A stretch of DNA of 64,000 nucleotides from Euglena gracilis. Lineage: Eukaryota > Euglenida > Euglenophyceae > Euglenales. Within the stretch, counting starts at the first letter, position 1. Each line of letters starts with the position of its first letter. The DNA is taken from positions 81,774,474 to 81,838,473 of the forward strand of contig CP154956.1 in NCBI GenBank assembly GCA_039621445.1, in the 5' to 3' direction. The translations under genes were made by a program, and so were the position numbers. The notes under the pieces are model-generated. The model had not been told where the DNA came from, did no database searches, and was given only the letters and a program-made list of their open reading frames with translations. Positions 33,028 to 45,000 of the stretch are shown here, in pieces.

Positions 33028-35074
33028 GTGCTCCTCCCAACCAAACGTTCACCAAGGCCTCGAGTTGTTTCTTGGGGTCCAAGCGGGGTTGTATATCCCA
33101 AAAACACAACCCGAGGGGACCCTTGAATGATCGAGGGGCTGTTCTCTCCGTATTGCCTACCATCACCCTACGTTATTATTACCTTGCGTTCGCCAACCAT
33201 CCAGTCATGTGGGTCCAGTATCGATTTTGAGACAGAGAGGGATTCATTTCCAAACCGTCCCCATTCCATCGCCCATTCGTTCTCGATCACGAAACTGCTC
33301 CTGCGTTTCAAGGCACTCTGATGTCTCTGCTTTTTTTTTTGAACTACAGGGATTCATTGTGGGTTGCAAACCACATTCTCGCTTGCTGCTGTGTTGTTGT
33401 GTGGGCAGAATCCCCCCCGCTCTCAGGGAGTATGGCTCGGGCTACGCTTTTGCCTCTGTGCGGCTGGGGGTGGCTCAGTGTCGTCGGGAATCCTGGCAGC
33501 AGTGGGGATTCATCCCCGGCAATGGGCCCTTGCTGTGCGGCGTGTGCTCGGTGGAGGTGTGCGGTGACCACCCTTACATCATGAAAATATGCTGTTATAT
33601 TTTTTTTCTGAACCCGCGTGCTGTCTCTCTTTTTGGTGATCCTTGGTAGGTCTTTGGTGCTGTCCAAAACTCGTAACCCATGTCTCCCAGGACCGCACCC
33701 AGTTCAAAGAAATATGTTTTGCCTTGTCGCATTGCTGTCACATACTCATTCATGAGATGATGTCACGGCGGATGGAGAGCCTACGGACTCACAGGGTCGG
33801 TTGATTACGCCAAAACGAGCGTCGTCCGGGTGGCTTATTTGGCCTCAAATGCGGGAGGTTGTGGGTTCGAATCCCGTTGTGTGAGGTCGATCGGTGCGCA
33901 CCGATCAACGTCATCTGGAAGTCCTGCCGAACAGCACCAAAATGTCTGCATTCGTTTTTCGCATTTTCCGTTTGCGCCTCGCAGTCCTCCATCTCGGGGG
34001 CGTTCTTCAAGAAGTTCCCGAAGGTCACAATGCTCATCCCGCCCACCCACCCAGCGGACCTCCCCACCACCGCCCCTGTCCACGGTGAGACCCCGACACG
34101 CCGTGACAGCAACCCATCCTGGATGGCCTTCCTTTTGGAGAACATCGTTCATTACCATCACAATCAGGCATGAGACTGCGTTATGTGGCACCCGAGCTTT
34201 CTTGGAAATAAGCCCAAAACAGAGTATTCTTTTGCTTGTATTCGCATGTGGAACGCTCACCCGTTGGCTTTGTCTTCATCCATAGTAGCAGGAAAATTTG
34301 CCAACCATTTTTTCAGAACTCACATTTTCTGGTGTGCCTGCATTTCACTTAGCATGGATTTCAGTCGGGGGTTTTCTCGCATTCCTCTCCTGTTCGTGGC
34401 ATACTCCACTCAACTTGAGATGTATGTATTCCTGGGAGTGAGGGTTTCCCTCGCGTTGCCCTCGACCTCTCTCACGGGGGATGGGCCAGGTCGTGACGTC
34501 GGTGGTCGTCGCCCTCAACGAGCACCAGGATTTTGTGGTCTCTGGGCACCACCGCGACCCCCGGCTCCCATGCCCCAGCGAGCTGCGGATCCAGCGCCGC
34601 CGGTGCTTGTTCATCAACAGCGGCGACAGCCCTCCAGGAAGTCCAGTGGCAAAGATGCCCTCCAAGAGGCGGAGAGACTCAGTGGGTGTGCCTGTTGCAT
34701 CCCCCTGTGTGCATTGTGGCTGTTTGTTTGGTGCCTTTTGTCCCCTCTTCTGGCCTGGCGATGTTGTTTTGTTGTCTGTGTACGTGGAGGGTGGCCAGAG
34801 CCTGGCGGGACTTCCTTTGTTTACGACGCCGGCCACCAAGCCGGCAAGCCTGTTGCATCCCCCCGGGATGGTGCTTTCAAGTTGCAATGATTTCTGTTCC
34901 TTCATCCCACACCCCTCTCCCCTCACCAGATATATATATATATATATATATGTACATATATATATACATATATATGTATATATGTATATATATGTTTTTA
35001 TATACATATATATGTATATATATTTGTATATTGGGTATGGTTGTTCCTCAAATATATATATATATGTATATATA

Positions 35075-35112
<38 letters not shown>

Positions 35113-35155
35113 GATATATATATATATATATATAATATATATCTATATATATATA

Positions 35156-35200
<45 letters not shown>

Positions 35201-35490
35201 CAGCCATACTCTACATGCCCCCCCCCCCGGGGGGGGCTATGTAGTGTGTCCAGGGGGGGGGGGGGCATTTTTTTGCGTTAATGATGGAATAGGGTTAGGT
35301 GCCACACTTAGGCTTAGGGTTAGGCCTAACTTGTACACCGAACACCCGTCTATAAGTTAGGCCTAACCCTAACCCTAAGTCGCGCACCTAACCCTATTCC
35401 ATCATTAACACAAAAAAACTATTTTGACCCCTGGACACACTACATGGCCCCCCCGGGGGGGCATGTATATTATGGCTGCCATACACACAC

Positions 35491-35523
<33 letters not shown>

Positions 35524-38500
35524 CACACACACACACATATATATGGCAGCCATAATCTACATGGCTGCCATATATATTTATTTATTTATTTATATATAAC
35601 ACTTTGGACCGTGGGGAGGGGGGTTAGCCGCCTCGGGGGGGGGGGTGAAGGGCTGGGCCGAGTGGGAGCCCCGGATGGGGTGTTTGCTTTATTTTTGGTA
35701 CGAAGCTCCAATATTTTTGACCCCAAAATTGACCCCCAAAAGTGACATTTTTCCCCCAGGGGACCTGAGTAGGAGCCCCCACAGTCTTTGAGAAAACCCC
35801 TGCCCCTCCCCTCCCTCAGGGTCGCTGCCGTCCTTCCATCAGTGGGCCCGGCAGCGCCGCCGGTACGGGCTGCACTTTGAGGGGTGGCAAAGCTCCGAGG
35901 TCGCCCTCCACGAGGTGCTGCTGTATTTCCCGGGTCCGTCCCGCCACCCCACCGCACTCCAGACTCGCCCTCAGCAGTGACACCCACAGCAGTTCTGCAA
36001 CCCCCCCCCCCCAATTGCATCCACACTGCCTCCTTGCCTCCCCCCCCCCCGCAGGGTTCAACCAGTCGCTGGAATGCACGTGTGAGCGGTTGGGGCAGTT
36101 CCTAGCCCTCGGCGATTTCCCGTCCCATGTGAAGCCCATCATCTTCAGCTATCCTGCAGGTATCCACTGTTCCCATCGTGATAGCCCTCAACTGGGTGCC
36201 GGGGGTTCGATGCTTTCTGTCCATTTGGCACATGATGGGCATGGAACCTGGACTGCTGTGATCTCAAATCCTGAGCTGCAGTTGATTGGCCCCGTGCAGT
36301 TGACTCCCCCGAAACCTCAGATAAATCCAATTTCCAAAAAAACTTCTTCGGCGTTTTGTGAAATTTCGAATACAGCGTGGATGTGCTTATTCCAAAAAAG
36401 TTCTTTTCACAAGATGCACTGATTTTTTAAATAAATTCCCTCTGTTGACACTTTGCGCTTTGGAATCCACCATCCATCCCAACTCATGTTTCGTTGTAGG
36501 ACACATCCTGACCTACTTCCAGGCCCGGCAGATTGGGGCAGAGTCCACAGCGACCGCTCAGGTTTTTTGATCCCCACTCTCATAGTTTCAACACATTTTT
36601 GGAACAACCATCCTACTTCCTATCTCAAGCAGTGGAGTCTTGTGACAAGCAGGGTTAAGGTTAGGGTTAGGCCCAAGTTTGGAAGTCAGGCCGAAGGCCT
36701 AAATTTGGGCCTAATTTTGACTGAAGAATGCCAACCTGGCTGGATTTGGGCTTTTTTTGCCTGTTTTTTTTTTTTTGGCGGAGCCGGCCGGACCCCCCCC
36801 CCCGCTTGGGATTGCTTCATTCTGGATTTGGAGGTATATACTAAACAGGGAGGCATGTTAAAACATTCATTTGCAAGGAAATTTTCGTTCGGCTAAGGAT
36901 TCCTAAACAATCACACCAAAAACATAAAAAATAAAAGCATCAGCAAGACATTTTCTTGCACGCTTTCCCAAAAAAATAAAAACTATAGGAATGTGAAAAC
37001 CAACAAAAAATGCCAGACCAACGAAAATCACGGTGCAAAATTGAAAAAGGTGTTGTATGCAACTTCCAGTTGTCTGGTAAAAGGAGCGAGTTCCTGTTAT
37101 CCCTCCAAAAATCGAAAGGGTAAGGTATGCAAAAAAATGCAAGATAATGCGATTTTCTGTGTTATGCAAAAATATAATTTTCCAGATTTTGGATCATGAA
37201 AAAAAATGCAAATTTCCTCCCCCCCCCCGGGGGGGATCTGGGTGCCTTGGACTTGCACTCATTGGGGGATGTGGCGTGGGGTTGGTCACCAGGTTTCTTT
37301 TTAAGGAATGTCGCACCCCCCAAGGGGTGTGAGTTTATGGGCAGGGAGGGGGATAGGGCACTTTCGACCCCCCCCCCCCGAGGTCGGGTTTTTGGTGTGG
37401 GTAGTGCTGTAAAACACCCCTTAGCGCCAGGGACAGGGTAAGACGCCGGGGACAGGGTTCGATATAAGGAGGGCGGGGGGTCTACTCCCACCCCCCTTCC
37501 TGGACCGGAGGGGGTCCGGACCCCCCACCTGCCAGGGAGGGTCCTGCCCCCCCCCAAAGAAAGGTCAAATTTTCCCTTTCGGAGCTTTACACTGAACATT
37601 TGTTGATTTTTGACAAATTTTTGTTCGAAAAGTGCTCAAAATGGCGTATTTTTTTCGGCCCAGCACGAAGTGCCGGGCCGAAAATCAGTGACCCCTGCAC
37701 CATTGTTCAGGTGGGGAGGTGTCCCCCCCCCCCCCACTGGACGGGATGGGTGGGTGGGTCCGGACCCCCCACCTGCTCTGATATCGAAGCCTGGCTAGGG
37801 ACCCAAAAAAGGCCATTTTCAAGGAGAATTGGCTTGTTCGGCAGGCACCGGGGTCCGAAACCGACCCCTCCCCGGGGTGTTCCTGCCATTGGCGGCACCC
37901 CATTGCGCAAGGCACACCGCCCGGGGTTGGTGAAAAGAAGCCTGTTGGCCACATTAAAATTCAGCCTGATTCCCTCTCAAACAGAAAGATCCCAGCCCAA
38001 GATCCAAGATCCAAGATCCAATTCTAAAACACGGGAGCCAAGGAGAAAATTGTGCTGCAAATGATATGTTGCCAAAATGGGGGAAACCCGGCAACCTCGC
38101 AACCTCCTCAAAAGATGTCCAGTCCACAGCAAGTGCGCAGCCCCAGCTTGTTTGAAGTTTCACCTCTGAAAGCAACGCACTTTTTTCATCTGTTGTGCAC
38201 AAAATTGAGGCAGCTCTGTGTTCTTTTTACCCAGAAGAAAGCCGGTGAACAATTGTCCGAAACATGCTCCATGCTGCGCAGCAAATGGCACTGCGCACCG
38301 GGAAACCACAGACGAGGTGAAATTTTTTTCAAGTCCTCTCCAGCAGAAAAAGTGTCCAATCACGGAGAGCCTTTTTTTAGCCGTGCCTGCCTGCCTCCTC
38401 AGCAGGGTCTCTTCCCTTCCTTTCCAGGCAGCTCGGGAACTGCTGCAGGCCCTGGGGCCAGAGCTGAATGAGAATCCCGGAAGCCCCGTTGGGAATCTAT

Positions 38501-39021
38501 TTGTTTTGCAGAGAATTAACGTTCTGGGATTAAGGTTCTCTTCTGGGAAACACAGTGGGGGAATCCAGGGCATGCCCTCCAGGGGCGGTCGAACATTTTT
38601 CACCTTTATAATTCGAGGATAGATTATTCTATCAAACAACAGCTCTTTCCTTTAGGGTTTGTCGGGTTGCATCCAGTCTCAGTGGGGGGGGGGGCGGCTT
38701 CGGCCTTCTCCCCCACCCCCGGGTTTCCAGTCGATTTTGAGATCAGCAAATTAGCCTTCCGAATTCCTTCACAGCCCGAGTTTGTTTTTCCTGGCTCGGT
38801 GCCGCAGTGGGTGGGGGAATGCGACTCCCCCTCCCCCCGTCCTTCCTGTCCAGCCCTGCCTGGGGCAGGCGGGAGTCCGGCAGCTGCACGTGATGGCCCA
38901 CAGCATGGGCGCCCGCGCATGGCTGAACGCCCTCCACATTTGCCTCGACCTGCTGGGAGGGCCTGGCTCGCAAGGTCTGACCTTCTCTGGTTGTATCCCC
39001 TGTGTGTTGTCTCTCTCTCTC

Positions 39022-39071
<50 letters not shown>

Positions 39072-42000
39072 TGTGGGGGGGGGGGCGCACGTGTGTGTGT
39101 GTGCCTATGTGTCTATGTGTGTCTGGTGTGTGTGCGCGCGCGTGTGGATGTGTGTGCGTGTGTGTGTGCGTGCGTGTGTTCCCTGCAACTGCAGTGAAAC
39201 GGCATACTGCGTTCTTCAGAGGGACCAGGTTTGTTGCGCATATGGATGGTTGGAGTTGCGTGTGTGAGGGAGGGTGGATTGGTGGGCATGCGGTCCGCGT
39301 GAAGCATTTGTGATGCGTGATGGAGTGCGCCTCCGAGCCTTTTCAACCCTGCCAGGCCCGTCACAGCTGCAGCTCACCACGTGCACCCTGCTCAACCCCG
39401 ACTATGAGCATCAAACGTGTGCCCCATGGAGACATCTCTTCCTCTCTTCAGTTGTCCCACCTCGCACCTTGCGTCTGTGATGCATTGCAATCGCAAGTTC
39501 ATTGTCGTCCAGGTTCATCACGAGGGATTTTGAGACGCTTCGATCTTTGTGTTCGCACGAGCAGGCGCCTCAACCCCACAATGCCCTTTTCAATTTTGCT
39601 GGTCCCTCGATCTTCTCCTTCATTTTTGCAGCCACACCTCGGAGGCTTCACCCTGAAATGGAAACGAAGCATTATCAAAGACGAACCGTCAATGTCCATA
39701 CGTCACCTGTCAACGCGTGGGGCAACAAAACGAGGCCCTTGCCGGGGGAAGCCCCCCCCCCTTCGCATGCAACGGCGGCAAAACATTGGCAAAGTGTTCC
39801 GTGCCTGGCCCCATCACGCTGTACGGGGACACCCGGGACGAGGCCCTGTGGTATGCTGAGATCTTCAACTCCAAGCGGGGGCCAGGTCCCTGCTGATCCC
39901 CCTCGCCAACACAGTACACCAAAAGTTTTAGTTTTGGAGTTAAAGGCTTAATTCCAAAAGTAGAGTTTTGGAGTTAAAAGTTAAATTCCAAAAATGTTGA
40001 ATTTTCGGAGATCGAGTTTCAACGATCCAGATGGTTAGGCTGCAGAAATTCTGCAATTGATATCCCTGTGTGGGTGGTTCCAGGGTCGGACAAAAATGTT
40101 CTTGGTTGCTGCTGGCTAGTTGGACCTGCTATGATCCTGCCGCATACCTCTGCAACTGAGATTTCTGAATCCAGTGCCAGGGATGGGCGGGGCTGGGCCT
40201 CATTGAACATCATTTGTCAGCTATTATGGTGCTGTGTTGACAAGTGGCTTGATGGGAATATTATTTGTGGTTTACCCTCCCCCCAAATAATACCCCCCCC
40301 CCCCTCTCAAATAACACCTCCCTCCCAAATTATCCCCCCCCCCCCTCAGGGTCTGATTTTGGCGACCGAGTTAATACCCCCCCCCCCCCAATTTCGGGCC
40401 GACGACCCGGATTTTGACCTGAAAATGTAGGCAATATCACAATCTCTGACAACAAATTACGAAAAAAATCGATTTTTCTGGATCATCTGGCCTCTAAAAA
40501 TGCCAAATTTCATGAGAAAGTACAAAAAATGGCCCCAAAGGGGGTTTTGGGTGCAATTTTGGGTCCCACGGGACTTCGAAAAATTTCGAAGATTTTGGGG
40601 TGCTATCACCCCCCCAAATAATACCCCCCCCCCTCAGGCCGGGACTTCGAGCGAAAAAAATAACACCCCGGGGGGTATCATTTGGGGGGTTTACCATTGA
40701 GGATGATGCAATCATTCTTCTTTTGTTTCCTCTTGGCCTCAATGACTGATTCTGACAAAAGAACCCCACTGCCATCTCCTCCTGACCTAGAAAATTGGAG
40801 CCGGTGGCAAAAAACTGCCGGATAACTTCAGTGTTCCAGGCTTGGACTCGGCTCGAGAGGAGAACCCACCCGTTGTTGAGAACGCCCACCGGGTAACCTG
40901 TGACTGCTAAATGGCTTTAAAAAACCCAAGGTGTTGCTGAAGAGCAATTTGAGTGTGGGTGTGCACCTTCTGTGTCTCGCCCTCCCCCCCCCCCCGGCAA
41001 CTTGTTTTCCAGCAGGAACAAACAGCCCAGTTTTTTTTTTGTTGAGATGATTTTATGGTAAAGATTTTTTGGTTGTTTTTTTCTTGTTGAGATGGTCCTT
41101 CCCCCCTTTCAGGCCAGTGGCTGCCTCGGCCGCAGCCCAGCCTGGGCCGCTCCATCTACCACCTGAAGCACACGAGGGGCGCCTTCTCCCCGCCGGTCCC
41201 CTCCCTTGCTTGCTCGTTATCTCTTGTCTACTGAGTGCGGCATCTTGGCTCACAACTGTTAATTGGTTGGTTCCTGTGGTTTTCTGTGGTTCGACATTTG
41301 CAAATGGATTATGAACACATATACAGATACAACTGCGCACAATGTTTATGGCATGTGGGTGACTAATGACCAAGCACCTATGCCGACTGCAGCTGACCGC
41401 AGCCGACCGCAGCCGACCGCAGCCGACCGTGGGTTTCAGGACTGTCATAGGTGGGTTGCCGACCGCGGCCGACCGCAGCCGATTGCAGCCGACCGCGCAA
41501 TTTTTTTCTGATTGATGCCAATTTTTCAGTGAGAATGAGGAAATAAGCTCATTTTTATCCCAGATTTTGAGATTTTTCTGGCTCATCTTGCTCATGTTGT
41601 CACTTTTGGCCACTTTTCGCCACTTTTGACCATTTTAGGTCGCTTTTGTCCCCTTTTGGCCCATTTGTCACCATAATTCACCCATTTTGACCTATTTTGC
41701 CCATTTTTGGCCTTTTTTTGCCCACTTCTTGTAATTTTGGGGCCATTTTGTCCTGCTCTTGGGCCATTTTGGGCCGTTTTGGGCCATTTTGGGCCATTTT
41801 TGACCATTTAAAGCCATTTTCGACCTTTTTTGTTATTTTTGCCTTTTTTTTGGGTCTCTTTTTGGTACAATTTGACCATTTTTGAGCATTTTGCGCTAGT
41901 TTGTTGCCAAAAGTGAACAAAAGCTGCTAAAGTGACCAAAATTGGCCAAAAGCAGGGCCTTGGGCCATTTTTGGCTTTTTGGACCATTTTGGGCATTTTT

Positions 42001-45000
42001 TTTGTTATTTTTGCCTGCTTTTGGTAACTTTTTGGTCCATTTTGATCATTTTTGACCATGTTGCGCCAGGTGCAGCTTCTGGAGTCGCAAAAACAGTGGC
42101 CAAAACAGCTTTTCTTTGGCCTCTTTTGCCCACTTTTGGCCATTTTAACCATTTTTGGCCACTTTTAGGCCATTTTAGGTCACGTTTGGCTGCTCTTGAT
42201 GCCAAAAGCAACAAAACGACGTTTAAAGTGGCCTGAAGGTGGCCAGAAGTGGGTAAAAATGGCCAAAAGCAGAGAAAAGTGGGCAAAAGAGGCCAAGAGG
42301 TCAAAGAAAAGCAAAAGCTGGCCAAAAGCAGCCAAAATACAGCAAAAAGTGGGCAAAAACAACAAAAGTGACCAAAAGAAAGTGATATATGCTCATTTTT
42401 AGTTGGCCTGCCCCTTACCTACGGCCGACTATTTGCCGACCGCAGCCGACCGCAGCCGACCGCAGCCGACCGCGGCCGACCGCAGCCGACCGCGGCCGAC
42501 CGCGGCCGACCGCGGCCGACCGCAGCCGACCGCGGCCGACCGCAGCCGACCGCGGCCGACCGCAGCCGACCGCGGGCTAAAATTTGGAATCTGTCATAGG
42601 TGCTTGCTAATGACCCCACTCCCTCCTTTAGGGTCTAACTTGCCACCTAATTTTAAAACCTGACATTTTTGAATGAATGAATGGGTGAAAGACAATCACA
42701 TGAGAATTTTGCAAATATCCTGTGTACCCTAAAACTGACTAAAACTCTGGAACGTTCTGGCTGACAAAACGGATTAAGCATTTTATTGCATGCATGATTT
42801 GGTACTGGATTGGTTTTATGCAGACACGGTTTGCTCTGATTGGGGTGCCATTGTCTCGTCCACGCACATAACACAATTTTGTGTTTGGTTTCTGAAATTT
42901 TCGAATTTTCAATGAGGTGATGTTGCAAACTCAGGATTTCCTCCAATTTCTCTGGTCATTTTTGGAAAGGCTGCATAAGCACCTGCATTTTTCGATGTCT
43001 CGGCAGAACAAACAACATCTGGCGTAGCTTCAGCATATCAACATACCTGAGGCTTCATTTGATGTGATCCAAGGGAAAATATTGAACTTTGAAACACCAT
43101 CAGTATTCTCAGAGGACTCCGGTGTTTGCCCATGTGCAGAAGAGGCGGAGACGTTTGCAAGCCAGCAACACAGAATGCGAGTGGCTTGATATGGACGTCA
43201 TCGACACCAGGTCCAGCGGCTTGCTTTGTGAGTTGTTTGCAGCTGGCTTTTTTTTCTCAAAATACCTCTCCTCCTTTTGTGCCAGGGAATATTTATCAAA
43301 TATTTTCACCAATGTAAGGATCCTTTTGGTGAGCTCATTCGCAAAAAAATGTTATCCTCTCCTGGTTGTACCTTTTCCATTTGCGGGCTCACCTCTGGGT
43401 CAAAGCCACCAAAAAATAATGAAAACGAAATGTGAACATGGGGTAAAGCATTGCTGCCCCTCCAAGCTCGTCCAGCCCTAATTTGCCTCAACTTCTCAAA
43501 TATTAGTCTCAAATTAACGTGTCTGAGAATGCCCAGAGTGCGGGTTGCTAGAAGTATTGTTTTCTGAATGAATACATATTCCACATCAGCAGATGTATTT
43601 ATCATCAGTTCCTTTCTTTTGAAATTTTTGAAAAAATTGAATGCAGCAACACTGCTACTACAGGTTTCAAAAACACCGTTGCTGATTCTTTCAAAAAATA
43701 TGTACTCAAATGCTGGTAGCTGATAACACGTCATGTGAGGTAATCTACATTTTCAAGTGAAGCCCCACGATGCAAAGCTGTATGTGAAATGCCCCATCCC
43801 CCCATTAGTTCCTGACCACGGCCTGATTTTGATGCAAAAGCCACTGCCACACGTCACAGCCAGGGTTTTTTTTTAAGCCTTGGGCCCCTGAGGGGGGGGG
43901 GGTAGGGTGGGTGGGTCCAGCCGAGCCTCCCAGGGGGGGGGTCCCCCCACAGGGGGACGCATAATCTTTTTGGCGCCGAAAGTGCCGAGAATTTTTAAAA
44001 CGTGCTATTTTTTAGCATTTTTTGCGATTATTTGGCCATTTTTGGGGGAAAGTGGTTGGGTCCCCCCGGGACCAGGGGAGAACGGGTGAAGGGCAGAACA
44101 GAAACAGCCAGGGTGGTGGGTGGGAGGTCGACCCCCCCCCCACCCCCTGCATGGTGGGTGGGGGGGGTCGACCACCCCTCCCCCCACCTTTTCCAGTATT
44201 TCCGGGAGCACCAATTTTTGGACCAAAGGCGCCGGAAAAAAATGTATTTTTGACCCATTTTGGGACCCATATTGGAGGTCCCCCCCAAAACCCCCCAAAC
44301 CTCATTTTTTCACTCCTTCCAAATTCAACGTTTTCCCTAAAATTTGATTTTGAGAGGTTTTTGAAGCAAAAAATGCCATTGAAAATCCAAAAAATTTCCA
44401 AGAGAAAAATCGCGAAATTTGACTGTGCCAAATTTGTCCAATTTTTTTTTGATTTTCGTTTTTTTCGTCCCCTCCTAAAAGCTACCAATTTTTAAACCAG
44501 AAAATTTTGAGATTTTTTTGTGAAAGAAATTGGTTTTCCATCAAAAAAACTGTGTAGTTTGGGTGCATTTTTTCAAAAAAAGAATTCAAAATTTTTCCCC
44601 GGCCAAAGTCCCCGTTTTCCCAAAGTTGGGAGGTTGACCCCCCACCAGGCCTTCCCGTTCTGCCCTGCCAGGGACCCCCCCCCCCGGATGGGTGGGAGGA
44701 TACCCCTGGTCTTAAAAAAACCTGGTCACAGTCTTTTTCACAACACATCCGAGCTCTTTTTTTTGCAGTTGGATGGAGACAAATGTACACAACACCCGGC
44801 ACTCTTATTTCAACATCAACAATCAGCTCATCGAGGAGCTGCGCGATGTACGCCACCCCTTTTTCTTTGCACCCTCGGGAGCATTAAATGTCATCAAATC
44901 CACCGTCACCTCTCTCCTGCTTGTGCCCAAGGATGTGCATGGCAGGCGTTCTTAAATACGCCTGGAAAAGAAAAAAATTAGCTGTCCTTCTGAGTAGCAC

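Noticed and set aside
33831-33874. Functional tRNA gene
   Set aside because: Box spacing is too short and no acceptor stem or cloverleaf forms; kept only as a SINE-like fragment.
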